Shown here in pieces: positions 53,494 to 61,933 of a DNA stretch of 64,000 nucleotides. Below the pieces are notes generated by a model, which saw only the letters and a program-made list of their open reading frames with translations, made no database searches and had not been told where the DNA came from. The DNA is taken from NCBI RefSeq assembly GCF_000769405.2, contig NZ_CP053440.1, forward strand, positions 744,001 through 808,000, given 5' to 3'. The stretch comes from Rhizobium brockwellii. GTDB taxonomy: Bacteria; Pseudomonadota; Alphaproteobacteria; Rhizobiales; Rhizobiaceae. The translations under genes and the position numbers were made by a program. Position 1 is the stretch's first letter. Every line of letters starts with the position of its first letter.

Positions 53494-54207
53494 TCAGGCG
53501 CGCGCGGCGGCCACGGCATCGGCAAGGCCGGCCATGGAGGTGAAATGGTAATCGGGTTTGGTGAACTCGGCCGGTTCGATCGTGCCGCCGTAACCCTTCT
53601 CAGCATGTCGCCGCTCGATCCAGCAATTGGTCAGTCCGAGTTTCCGGGAAATCCCGATGTCGTGGTACTGGCTCTGGGCGACATGCAGGATGTCGTCCTT
53701 CGAATGTCCTTGCGAGACGACGTAGTCGAACACCTTTTCGAAGAATGCGGGATCGGGTTTCTCGGTCCCGGTATCATCGGCGGTGAAGGCGGCATAAAAG
53801 GGATTGCCGAGTTCCTTCTCGAAGAAATCGAATGCCCAGCGGCGGGCGTTGGTCATCGCAACGAGACGGTAATCTTTCGCAAGACTGGCCAGCGCTGCGG
53901 CGCTGTCTGCAAAACCCTTCCAGCTCTTTGCCGAATCCCGCAGCTGTTCGCCATATTTTTGCTCGGCGGGCAGGCCGAGTTTCGGGGCGATCGCGAGGTA
54001 GACGCGAACGAGGTCGTCGGGAAAGAGATCGGCGTCTTCGGAGTAGCGGGCTGCGCGGTAAAGGCTAAGCGCTTGCTCGCCATCGATTTCAGTCCCCGCC
54101 TCGGCCGCGATCTCGGTGAGGCAGGTCTTGAGGCCACCTTCGAAGTCGATGAGCGTGCCGACGACGTCGAAGGTCAGGTATTTGAATTCCGGAAGGCTTT
54201 TGCTCAC
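53494..54207 (-). CDS. Type II haloacid-dehalogenase-like hydrolase (copy 1)
   Basis: This 237-residue HAD protein has the nucleophile motif FDVVGTLIDF near residue 12, the motif-II-like MTNARRWAF, a KPDPAFFEKV lysine segment and a closing HVAQSQYHDI. The fold matches L-2-haloacid dehalogenase-like proteins, but the true substrate is unclear. GTG start at 54207 has GGGGA 7 nt upstream; the frame is open to 54393 without homology. It sits between the aminotransferase and the importer genes in the same direction. A second HAD of the same type lies at 61934-62602 next to another DAO gene. Confidence 0.87.
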   Translation of the reverse strand: MSKSLPEFKYLTFDVVGTLIDFEGGLKTCLTEIAAEAGTEIDGEQALSLYRAARYSEDADLFPDDLVRVYLAIAPKLGLPAEQKYGEQLRDSAKSWKGFADSAAALASLAKDYRLVAMTNARRWAFDFFEKELGNPFYAAFTADDTGTEKPDPAFFEKVFDYVVSQGHSKDDILHVAQSQYHDIGISRKLGLTNCWIERRHAEKGYGGTIEPAEFTKPDYHFTSMAGLADAVAAARA

Positions 54208-54423
54208 GTGAATTCCCCAGTGTTCGGCTCCGATGGGAGCTCGGCTTCTCGAAGAAGAAAATTCTGTTCCGCTGGCGGGGTCTTTATCCCGCTCTTGTAT
54301 GGAAGGCCGGCTTCTGCCGCGGCCTTTCGTTGATTTCAGTGTGTCACCTGCACCGCACCGGATTCGCCGAATAGGCATCATGAGGCGGCACAAAATACCG
54401 AATCTGACCGTTTCGCGATATTC

Positions 54424-55800
54424 TCAGGCCTGCAGCGCCCGACGCACATCCGGGTCCTCCAGCGTCTCGTCCAGCGTGATGCGGGTGCGCTCGACGATCG
54501 CATCTATCTCCGTTTCGGTGCAGCAGAGCGGCGGAGCATAGCCAAGCACACCATTGCCGAAGGCGCGGATGACGAGGCCGTTCTCCCAGGCGCGATCGAA
54601 GATGCGGCGGGAGGGTTCGGCGGATGCCGGCAACGGCGTCTTGTTCACCTTGTCGACCACGAGTTCGACGGCGGCCAGCATGCCGCGGCCGCGGACATCG
54701 CCGACGAGCGGATGATCTCTCAGCGACTCCAGGCCCTGCATCAGCCGCGCACCGGCCCTGACGCCGTTTTCGAGAAGGCCGTTTTCATAAAGCTTCAGGA
54801 CTTCCAGGCCGACCGCTGCGCTGACGGGATGGGCCGAATAGGTATAGCCATGGCCGACGGCGGCAGCACCCGCGCCCTCGGCGATCGTTTCATAGACATG
54901 ATCGGCCATGAAGACGGCGCCCATGGGGACGTAGCCGGAGGTCAGACCCTTGGCGGTCGTCATGAAATCGGGCACGATCTCATCCTCGCTGCAGGCAAAA
55001 AGCGGGCCGGTGCGGCCAAAGCCGGTGATCACTTCGTCCGCCACGAAAAGGATGTCGTGTGCGCGGCAGAATTCGCGCATGGCTTTCATCCAGCCTTTCG
55101 GCGGCACCAGAACGCCGCCCGAGCCCTGGATCGGCTCGACGTAGAAAGCGGCAACACGTTCCGGCCCGATCGCCTCGACCTTGCTTTTCAGCGCCGCAAG
55201 CGAGGCGTCGATGATCGCCTGCGGATTGTCGCCTGCCGGGTTGCGATAGGCGTAATGAGACGGAATTTTATGCTGCCAGTCGAAGGGAAGGCCGAAGCCG
55301 GCATGGAAGGCAGGCAGCGCGGTCAAACCCGCGCCGACCGTCGAGGAGCCGTGATAGCCCTGTTCGACCGAGATGAATTGATCGCGCTCAGGCTGTCCTC
55401 GGGCATTCCAGTAGTAGCGGATGAAGCGGACCGTGCTGTCCACCGCATCGGAACCACCGAGGGTGAAATAGATATGGTTGAGATCGCCCGGCGCGCGGTC
55501 GGCGAGTTCGCCGGCAAGCCGGATCGCGGGCTCGGAGCCGAGGCCGAAATAGGCCGTCGCATAGGGAAGCTCGCGCATCTGCCGGGCCGCCGCCTCGACG
55601 ATGCTCTCGTGGCCGTAACCGGCATTGACGCACCAGAGGCCGGCAAAGCCGTCGATCAGTTGCTTGCCGGAGGCGTCGGTGACCGTCGCGCCTTTGGCCG
55701 AGGCGAGCACGCGCACGCCAAGCTTTTCATGGCCGCGGTAGGAGGCGACCGGATGAATGAGGTGGGCGCGATCGAGTTCGATGAGAGAATTGCTGTACAT
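54424..55800 (-). CDS. Class III (omega-amino acid:pyruvate type) aminotransferase
   Basis: This 458-residue PLP enzyme has the class III signature around FVADEVITGFGRTG (PLP-binding Asp) and the PLP lysine in TTAKGLTSGYVPMGAV. Substrate-loop features resemble beta-alanine/omega-amino-acid:pyruvate transaminases. GGAGATC precedes the ATG at 55800; the frame extends only 14 codons upstream. It is the gene before HAD copy 1 and after the GNAT gene, all minus strand. Likely transfers the amino group from the imported amine or omega-amino acid. Confidence 0.93.
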   Translation of the reverse strand: MYSNSLIELDRAHLIHPVASYRGHEKLGVRVLASAKGATVTDASGKQLIDGFAGLWCVNAGYGHESIVEAAARQMRELPYATAYFGLGSEPAIRLAGELADRAPGDLNHIYFTLGGSDAVDSTVRFIRYYWNARGQPERDQFISVEQGYHGSSTVGAGLTALPAFHAGFGLPFDWQHKIPSHYAYRNPAGDNPQAIIDASLAALKSKVEAIGPERVAAFYVEPIQGSGGVLVPPKGWMKAMREFCRAHDILFVADEVITGFGRTGPLFACSEDEIVPDFMTTAKGLTSGYVPMGAVFMADHVYETIAEGAGAAAVGHGYTYSAHPVSAAVGLEVLKLYENGLLENGVRAGARLMQGLESLRDHPLVGDVRGRGMLAAVELVVDKVNKTPLPASAEPSRRIFDRAWENGLVIRAFGNGVLGYAPPLCCTETEIDAIVERTRITLDETLEDPDVRRALQA

Positions 55801-55813
55801 GGAGATCTCCGGA

Positions 55814-56650
55814 TCAGCCGAGCGCCTGACTGGCGAGGGCAAAGGTGGTGGCAGTCGGATCGGCGGCGACGTTGGCCAACGGCTTTCTCATCGTAATGCC
55901 GCCGCCAACATGGGCGAGCCCCTGTTCGGCGAGCCATGGGGAAAGCCCGGTCTCGGCAGTGGTGTCGACCCTGAGGAACCGCCGAGGCCGTCTGGCGATG
56001 AAATGTTCGATGAGTTTCCTGGCCTCGCCGAGGTCGGCGGCCACCACGGGTCCGATCACTTCACCGCGGCCGAAGGGACGCAGACACGCGAAACCGGAGA
56101 GGCGGCCATCGCGACGAATGACGGCGAACTCGCCGATCCCGGTGAAATAAGAGAGCAGCCCTTCGCGGTCGGCGCCGAAGGCAAGGCGGTCGAGTGCCGC
56201 GATAGCAGGGAGGTCGGCGTCGGTAGCGGCTTCCGTTTCCGCCGGCGCGGCGATTTCTCCGGCAAGGCCCTGATGCTGCAGCACGGTTCCCGTCTCGTGG
56301 AAGCCAAGCTTCTGGTAGAGCGGCAGGCCTGCCGTCGTCGCCACCAGCCTCAGCGGCCGGTCGCCTGCGGCCAGCAATGCGGCGTCCATGAGTTTTCGAC
56401 CGAGACCCCTGCCGCGCATCGTCTCGTCGACGATGACCATGTTGATGGTCGCGCAATCTCGCTTGTAGGGCGTGACGAGGACGGTGCCGACGACCCTGCC
56501 ATCCTCGACCGCAACCATCCCTTCGCTCAAGGCGAGCGCCAGCTGCCAGTCTTCCGTCCGATGCGGCCAGCCCGCCTGTCTTGAGAGCGCGACGGCGGCT
56601 TCCAGATGGTCGGGGCCGAACGGGACGATTTCGATCTGACTTGCTTGCAT
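55814..56650 (-). CDS. GNAT-family N-acetyltransferase
   Basis: This 278-residue protein has an N-terminal GNAT domain with the acetyl-CoA motif ETMRGRGLGRKLMDAAL near residue 85. A C-terminal half (about residues 130-275) looks like a second, GNAT-related domain. AAGGA stands 7 nt before ATG 56650; an in-frame ATG lies at 56665. It ends 13 nt before the aminotransferase start, so co-transcription is likely. An amine acetylation or side-product detoxification role is inferred from the context only. Confidence 0.87.
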   Translation of the reverse strand: MQASQIEIVPFGPDHLEAAVALSRQAGWPHRTEDWQLALALSEGMVAVEDGRVVGTVLVTPYKRDCATINMVIVDETMRGRGLGRKLMDAALLAAGDRPLRLVATTAGLPLYQKLGFHETGTVLQHQGLAGEIAAPAETEAATDADLPAIAALDRLAFGADREGLLSYFTGIGEFAVIRRDGRLSGFACLRPFGRGEVIGPVVAADLGEARKLIEHFIARRPRRFLRVDTTAETGLSPWLAEQGLAHVGGGITMRKPLANVAADPTATTFALASQALG

Positions 56651-56805
56651 GGGGGCGTCCTTCATATCGTACCCGCCAGTCTGCCGGAGCGCCGGCGGGC
56701 AGATCGTCTGAAGGCCATGGTTCAAGCAGTATCTTATGGCGTTGCTGTCATGGGGCGCCGCATCTTATGCTAGAACCGATCGATATTCCTCGGATCCAGG
56801 CCCTG

Positions 56806-58086
56806 TCAGTGCATCATCGCCAGCGCTGCCGTAAAGAAATCCTCGCCTCCGAAGTTTCCTGATTTCAACGCCAGAAGCATATCGCCCTGCGCATTGCCGA
56901 CCGTGCGCAGCACCGGCACACCGGGCGCAATCTCCGGGCCGATCAGAAATGCCGGAATGGCGAGCCTGTCGACCGCCGCGCCCGAGGTTTCGCCGCCTGC
57001 GACCACAAGGCGGCGCACGCCTCTCTCCACCAGTTCGGCTGTGATGATCGACGTCGCGGTCTCGATTGCGTGGCCGGAGGCCTCTCGTCCATGGAGCGAT
57101 TGCAGCCGGGACACGGTTTCAGGCGCAGCACTCGCGGCGATGACGACGGGGCCGGCGGAGATGCGGTCTCCGGCCCAGGAGATCGCCGCGGCGATCTCCT
57201 GGGGACCTGCAAGCAGCCGCTCCGGGTCGAGCCGTAGGACGGGCATCGACCGTTCGGCGATGTCGAGCTGGTGGAGCGTCGCCTTGGAGCAACTGCCGGC
57301 AACGATCGCGGAAAGCCCGCCCACCGGGCGAATGGCGTCCGCCGTCGTTGCAGCGCCGGAGGATTTCCGACCGGAGCGGACGAGCGCGCGGGCAAGGCCG
57401 AGGCCGAGGCCGGACGCACCTGTCGATACCGGTGTTTCCAACGCGACCTCGCCGAGCGTTTCAAGATCGCGTTCGAAAATTGCATCGGCGATAACAGCAG
57501 TGATGCCTGCCGTGCTGAGGGCGTCAAGCCTCGCCTTGACGGCGCCGGGTCCGGCCGCGATGGTCGTGAGATCGATCAGTCCGACAGCGTTGCGCGACTG
57601 TCGGGTGAGAACCCGCACGAGATTGGCGTCATGCATCGGATTGAGGGGGTGGTCCCTGAGCGGGCTTTCGTTCAGCGGCTGTCCGCCGACGAAGAGATGG
57701 CCAAGATAGACGGTGCGTCCCGTTTCCGGAAAGGCTGGTGTCACCAGCACGACGCCGCCGCCGGCCGCCTCGCTCAAGGCCTCGGTGACCGGACCGATAT
57801 TGCCGGCATCGGTAGAATCGAAGGTCGAGCAGATCTTGTAAAGTACATGGCCGGCACCCCGCTGGCGCAGCCATCGCTCAGCGCTCGCCGCGGCCGCGAT
57901 GGCGTCCGAGGCCGGGACGGATCGGATCTTCAGGGAAACGACGACGGCGTCGACATCCGGTAGTGCCAGCGACGGGTCGGGGATGCCGACCGTCTGCACC
58001 GTGCGCAGACCGTTCTTCGTCAGCGTGTTGGCGAGGTCGGACGCGCCCGTATAGTCGTCAGCGATTGATCCGAGCAAAATAGCCAT
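56806..58086 (-). CDS. otnK: Four-carbon acid sugar kinase (3-oxo-tetronate kinase), OtnK/LtnK-like
   Basis: This 426-residue DUF1537-type kinase has the opening GSIADDYTGASDLANTL (acid-sugar-binding Asp-Asp), a central GSCSKATLHQLD and a C-terminal ATP-binding GGETSGAAVDRL region. Family members phosphorylate 3-oxo-tetronate, the step before aldolase-type cleavage. It starts 3 nt after the isomerase gene stop, in an operon LtnD-OtnI-OtnK. Whether the pathway is for L-threonate (LtnK) or D-erythronate-type acids is not settled by sequence. Confidence 0.92.
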   Translation of the reverse strand: MAILLGSIADDYTGASDLANTLTKNGLRTVQTVGIPDPSLALPDVDAVVVSLKIRSVPASDAIAAAASAERWLRQRGAGHVLYKICSTFDSTDAGNIGPVTEALSEAAGGGVVLVTPAFPETGRTVYLGHLFVGGQPLNESPLRDHPLNPMHDANLVRVLTRQSRNAVGLIDLTTIAAGPGAVKARLDALSTAGITAVIADAIFERDLETLGEVALETPVSTGASGLGLGLARALVRSGRKSSGAATTADAIRPVGGLSAIVAGSCSKATLHQLDIAERSMPVLRLDPERLLAGPQEIAAAISWAGDRISAGPVVIAASAAPETVSRLQSLHGREASGHAIETATSIITAELVERGVRRLVVAGGETSGAAVDRLAIPAFLIGPEIAPGVPVLRTVGNAQGDMLLALKSGNFGGEDFFTAALAMMH

Positions 58087-58089
58087 CGT

Positions 58090-58866
58090 CTAGCCCCGTG
58101 CAAAAGGTTTGAACCAGCCAAGACCGTCCAATGTGTGGCCGCGCGGGATGTATTCGCAGCCGATGAAACCGTCATAACCCAGGCGGTCGATTTCGCCGAA
58201 CAGATAGGCATAGTTCAGTTCCTCTCCATCAGGCTCATTGCGTGACGGCACGCTGGCGATCTGGATATGGCCGGTGATCGGCAGCAGACGTCGCAACGCC
58301 ATAGTGACGTCGCCATGGATGATCTGTCGGTGATAGATGTCGAACTGCAGCTTCAGGTTCGGTAGACCGCATTCGGCAATCAGCCGCTCGGCCACGCCGA
58401 AGTCGTTGAGGAAATATCCTGGCATGTTGCGCCCGTTGATCGGTTCGAGCAGAAGATCGATGCCCTTTTCCACAAGCCGCCCGGCAACATAGGTGACGGA
58501 GCGCCGGTAACAGGAGACGGCGTCTTCGTCATGACGGTCGGCGATGCCTGCCATCAGGTGCAACCGTCTGACGCCCGTCGCCGCCGCATAGTCCAGTGCC
58601 CGCTCGACATCCGCTTTCAGCGCATCGAACCGTCCGGGAAGAGCCGCGATGCCACGCTCGCCTGCTGCCCAGTCGCCCGGCGGCAGGTTGAACAAGGCCT
58701 GCTGCAGATTGTTGCGGGCAAGCCGTTCGGCGATTGCCTCGGGCGTGGCTTCATAGGGAAAGAGGTATTCGACGGCGGCAAAACCGGCATCGGCTGCGGC
58801 GTCGAAGCGGTCGAGGAACGCCCATTCGTTGAACATCATCGTCAGGTTGGCGGCGAAAACCGGCAT
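58090..58866 (-). CDS. otnI: 2-oxo-tetronate isomerase (OtnI; hydroxypyruvate isomerase family)
   Basis: This 258-residue TIM-barrel isomerase has the Hyi/OtnI pattern: NLTMMFNEWAFLDRFDAA at the start, LLLEPINGRNMPGYFLND and LKLQFDIYHRQIIHGD in the middle, and GFIGCEYIPRGHT at the end. These include the metal-binding Glu and Asp and the histidines. In tetronate pathways OtnI interconverts 2-oxo- and 3-oxo-tetronate. It lies between the LtnD-like dehydrogenase (23 nt upstream) and the kinase (3 nt downstream). Confidence 0.93.
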   Translation of the reverse strand: MPVFAANLTMMFNEWAFLDRFDAAADAGFAAVEYLFPYEATPEAIAERLARNNLQQALFNLPPGDWAAGERGIAALPGRFDALKADVERALDYAAATGVRRLHLMAGIADRHDEDAVSCYRRSVTYVAGRLVEKGIDLLLEPINGRNMPGYFLNDFGVAERLIAECGLPNLKLQFDIYHRQIIHGDVTMALRRLLPITGHIQIASVPSRNEPDGEELNYAYLFGEIDRLGYDGFIGCEYIPRGHTLDGLGWFKPFARG

Positions 58867-58889
58867 GTCTAGCGTTCCTTTTACAGGCT

Positions 58890-59825
58890 CTACGGCTCTT
58901 TGGTGGCGCTGGGCAATTCAGCGCCGGAAAGCTTGGCGTAGAGCCGCGCCAGCGAGGAATCGTCGTCACGGCCCATGCCCGCCCCGGAGGCGGCCAGGTA
59001 CATCTGCAAGGCTGCCGCCGCGAGCGGTACCGGGTAACGCTCGGAGCGGGCCATGTCTTGGACGATACCGAGATCCTTGACGAAAATTTCGATGCTGCTG
59101 AGCGGAGTATAGTCTCCGGCCAGCACATGCGGCACGCGGTTTTCGAACATCCAGGAATTGCCGGCCGAAGCGGTGATCACCTCATAGACCTTGTCGAGGT
59201 CGAGGCCCTGCTTGGCGGCAAGGGTTATGGCCTCACAGGCGGCCGCGATGTGCACCCCGGCGAGAAGCTGGTTGATCATCTTGAAGGCAGCACCTTTTCC
59301 GGCCTCGTCGCCGAGCTCGTAGACCTTGCCGGCCATGGCGTCGAGACCCGGACGCGCGGTGTCGAAGGCCTGTCTGGAGCCGGAAGCCATGATCGTCAGT
59401 TCGCCACGCGCCGCCTTGGCCGCGCCGCCCGAAATCGGCGCGTCGAGATAATGCAGGCCGAGGGCCTCCGTCCGCTGTGCCAGATCGCGCGCGACGGCGG
59501 GATCCATGGTGGCCGACGAGATGAAGACGGCGCCGGGCTTCATCGCACATGCGACGCCTTCGGCCCCGAACAGCACGGCCTCGGTCTGCGCGCCGTTGAC
59601 GACCACGGAGACGACAATGTCGGCGTCCTTTGCCGCAGCGGCAGGGGTCGCCGCGCCACGTCCGCCATCGGCGACGAAGCGGTCCACTGCCGCCGGCGTG
59701 ATGTCATATCCAACGACGTCGAGACCGGCGCGCTTCATCGACCGGGCCATTCCAAGCCCCATGGAGCCAAGACCGATGACGGCTGCGGCAACGGCCGAGC
59801 CCGAGTTTTCAGCAAGCGGTGGCAT
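58890..59825 (-). CDS. ltnD: NAD-dependent L-threonate dehydrogenase (LtnD-like beta-hydroxyacid dehydrogenase)
   Basis: This 311-residue protein of the 3-hydroxyisobutyrate dehydrogenase family has the Rossmann GLGSMGLGMARSM motif near residue 18 and the substrate motif DAPISGGAAKAARGELTIM (in two pieces). The catalytic lysine is in GKGAAFKMINQLLAG and the C-terminal tail is KDLGIVQDMA. In the tetronate pathway LtnD oxidises L-threonate to 2-oxo-tetronate. First gene of the minus-strand operon LtnD-OtnI-OtnK, divergent from the LacI regulator, with operator-like palindromes between. Confidence 0.92.
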   Translation of the reverse strand: MPPLAENSGSAVAAAVIGLGSMGLGMARSMKRAGLDVVGYDITPAAVDRFVADGGRGAATPAAAAKDADIVVSVVVNGAQTEAVLFGAEGVACAMKPGAVFISSATMDPAVARDLAQRTEALGLHYLDAPISGGAAKAARGELTIMASGSRQAFDTARPGLDAMAGKVYELGDEAGKGAAFKMINQLLAGVHIAAACEAITLAAKQGLDLDKVYEVITASAGNSWMFENRVPHVLAGDYTPLSSIEIFVKDLGIVQDMARSERYPVPLAAAALQMYLAASGAGMGRDDDSSLARLYAKLSGAELPSATKEP

Positions 59826-59909
59826 GAGGAGGTTCTCCAGTCTTGTGAGGAATGATCTGCGCCCCTCCCGGCTATCATTTCAGAGGGAAGGGGGCATGTC
59901 AGTCAATTT

Positions 59910-59973
59910 TGGCGCTGCCACATTCGTTAAAGCATTTTGGCAGCGTTGCCAACGTAAAATGGTAGCGCTGCCA
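59910..59973. promoter_or_regulatory. Cluster of LacI-type operators in the ltnD-lacI divergent promoter
   Basis: Three related sites fall in 64 nt. TTGGCAGCGTTGCCAA (59937-59952) is a perfect 6-bp inverted repeat with a GCGT centre. TGGTAGCGCTGCCA (59960-59973) is palindromic with one mismatch. A shortened copy, TGGCGCTGCCA, lies at 59910-59920. They share TGG-C/T-A-GCG-TGCCA. The flanking LacI gene and the divergent pathway operon make this its likely binding region. Confidence 0.7.
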
Positions 59974-60060
59974 AAAAAGCCTTGCTTCTTGGCGGGAGCG
60001 ATGAAAAAGGTGATAGCGAGCGGCCGGGCAACCACGCCGCAAGCTGGGTCAAACGTAACG

Positions 60061-61059
60061 ATGGAATTCAAACATCAACCAACGGTAACGCTTGCCGAGG
60101 TCGCGGAAGCGGCCGGAGTTGGCGAGAGCACGGTGTCTCGCGTGCTGCGCAACCACGGTTCGTTTTCCGGCAAGACTCGCGAGCGGGTGATGGCCGCCGT
60201 CGAGCGGCTGGGCTATGTGCCGAACCGGATCGCGGGAACACTGGCCTCCACTGGTTCGCGTCTTGTCGCCTTCGTCATTCCCTCGCTGTCCAACATCGTC
60301 TTTCCCGATGTGCTGCGCGGCGCCAGCGCCGTTCTGGAGGAAAACCGGTATCAAGCGGTATTCTCCGTGACCGATTATGATCCGGGCAAGGAGGAAGCGC
60401 TCGCCGCCGCGATGCTTGCCTGGCGACCGGCGGCGGTCATGCTGGCGGGATACGAGCATACGAAGGGCACGGTGAAGATGCTGCGCGCCAGCGGGTGTCG
60501 GATCGTCGAACTGCTCGATCTCGACGGTGATGCTCTCGATATCGCGGTCGGCTTCTCGAACCGCGCGGCCGGGCGGGAGAGCGCTGCCTTCCTGCTCAAA
60601 CGGGGTTATCGCCGGATCGGCTATGTCGGTCACGACCTGAACCGCGATACCCGTGCCGGCAAGCGGTTTTCCAGCTTTTGCGAAACGCTCGATGCGCATG
60701 ACGTTCCGCTCGTCGCTCGCGAAATTCTCGCAGGCGCCTCGTCTGTGGAAAATGGCAGGTTGGGGCTGGAGCGGCTGCTTGCCCGGACAAGCGATCTCGA
60801 TGCGGTTTATTTCTCCAACGACGATATGGCGCTGGGCGGCTATTTTCACTGTCTGGCCGAGGGGATCGCGATCCCCTCGAAGCTCGCCATTTTCGGCTAT
60901 AACGGCCTTGATATCGGCCGGGCAACACCGCAACCGCTGTCGACCATCCGAACGCCGCGCGTGGCGACGGGACAGATGGCCGCGCAGTTGGTCGTCACAA
61001 ATGCGCCGCCGCAGGCCGTCGATCTCGGCTTTGAGCTGATCGAAGGGGCAACCGCGTAA
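60061..61059 (+). CDS. LacI-family regulator of tetronate catabolism
   Basis: This 332-residue GntR-subfamily LacI protein has an N-terminal HTH (VTLAEVAEAAGVGESTVSRVLRN, in two parts) and a sensor domain with the typical FPDVLRGASAVLEENRYQAVFS opening (in two parts). ATG 60061 is preferred because the HTH begins about 10 residues in; the frame is open 185 codons upstream, antisense to ltnD. It lies 16 nt before the aldolase gene and divergent from ltnD, so it stands at the centre of the pathway. The operator palindromes lie 90-150 nt upstream. Confidence 0.93.
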   Translation: MEFKHQPTVTLAEVAEAAGVGESTVSRVLRNHGSFSGKTRERVMAAVERLGYVPNRIAGTLASTGSRLVAFVIPSLSNIVFPDVLRGASAVLEENRYQAVFSVTDYDPGKEEALAAAMLAWRPAAVMLAGYEHTKGTVKMLRASGCRIVELLDLDGDALDIAVGFSNRAAGRESAAFLLKRGYRRIGYVGHDLNRDTRAGKRFSSFCETLDAHDVPLVAREILAGASSVENGRLGLERLLARTSDLDAVYFSNDDMALGGYFHCLAEGIAIPSKLAIFGYNGLDIGRATPQPLSTIRTPRVATGQMAAQLVVTNAPPQAVDLGFELIEGATA

Positions 61060-61075
61060 TATTGGAGGAACTGTC

Positions 61076-61762
61076 ATGTCCGACGCGCGCCTGCGTGAGC
61101 AAATTTGCCGATACGGTCGCTCGCTGTTCGAGCGCGGGCTGACGCCTGGTTCGTCGGGCAACATATCGCTACGGCTGGAGGATGGCGGCTGGCTGGTCAC
61201 ACCGACCAACGCCTCGCTCGGCTTTCTCGACCCGGCTCGGATCTCCAGGCTCGATGCCGAAGGCAGGCTCCTGTCCGGCGACAAGCCGACCAAGGAGATC
61301 CCGCTACACACTGCCCTCTATGATACGCGCGGCAGTGCCCGCGCCATCGTCCATCTTCACTCCACCCACGCGGTGGCACTGACCATGCTGCCGGAGATCG
61401 ATCCGCGCGCCGCCCTGCCGCCGATGACGCCGTATTATCTGATGCGCGCCGGCGAAACCGCGCTGGTGCCCTATTATCGTCCCGGCGATCCGGCGGTAGC
61501 CGACGCGATCCGCGGACTGGCGGGCAAGTATTCGTCAGTGCTTCTGGCCAATCATGGACCTGTTGTTGCCGGCGACAGCCTGGAAGCGGCGGTCTTTGCG
61601 ACCGAGGAACTGGAGGAAACGGCGAAGCTCTATCTGCTGTTGCGCAACCTCAATCCCCGTTTCCTCAGCCCGGCGCAGGTGGCCGATCTCGTCAACACCT
61701 TCGGCCTCGACCTTCCGTCCCATCACGATCACGATCACGATCACGATCACGACGGCGATTGA
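61076..61762 (+). CDS. otnC: Class II aldolase-family 3-oxo-tetronate 4-phosphate decarboxylase (OtnC-like)
   Basis: This 228-residue class II aldolase/adducin-family enzyme has the phosphate-binding GSSGNISLRL segment, the metal histidines of IVHLHSTHAVAL and a later ANHGPV. In tetronate catabolism OtnC decarboxylates 3-oxo-tetronate 4-phosphate to dihydroxyacetone phosphate, completing the LtnD-OtnI-OtnK route. An oddity is a C-terminal tail of alternating His-Asp (HHDHDHDHDHDGD), absent from the core family fold. It is 16 nt after the LacI gene, on the opposite strand from the other three pathway genes. Confidence 0.92.
   Translation: MSDARLREQICRYGRSLFERGLTPGSSGNISLRLEDGGWLVTPTNASLGFLDPARISRLDAEGRLLSGDKPTKEIPLHTALYDTRGSARAIVHLHSTHAVALTMLPEIDPRAALPPMTPYYLMRAGETALVPYYRPGDPAVADAIRGLAGKYSSVLLANHGPVVAGDSLEAAVFATEELEETAKLYLLLRNLNPRFLSPAQVADLVNTFGLDLPSHHDHDHDHDHDGD
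61724..61753 (+). repeat. Tandem 6-nt repeat encoding the His-Asp tail of OtnC
   Basis: CACGAT repeats four times in frame and is followed by the variant CACGAC, giving five His-Asp units at the protein's C-terminus. Slippage-prone microsatellite inside a coding sequence. Confidence 0.8.
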
Positions 61763-61933
61763 TGTCGTCACTCCGCCGACCGTTAACTGCGGGCAAGCGC
61801 GCAACCTTCTGCCAAACCCCGCTTTCGATACGATAGATTCTGCTTCCGATGCCGCCAATTCAGGCGAGCTGTGGGTGAAGCGGTGCCTATGATTGTGACA
61901 CGTCCCCAGTTCCGATTGCTCAAGGATACTCAA

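Noticed and set aside
53494..54207. True L-2-haloacid dehalogenase function for the HAD genes
   Set aside because: The fold and motifs fit the type II family, but nothing in the context points to halogenated substrates, so the call is kept at family level.
61724..61753. CRISPR-like or regulatory repeat
   Set aside because: The 6-nt units are in frame inside a coding sequence with no spacers.
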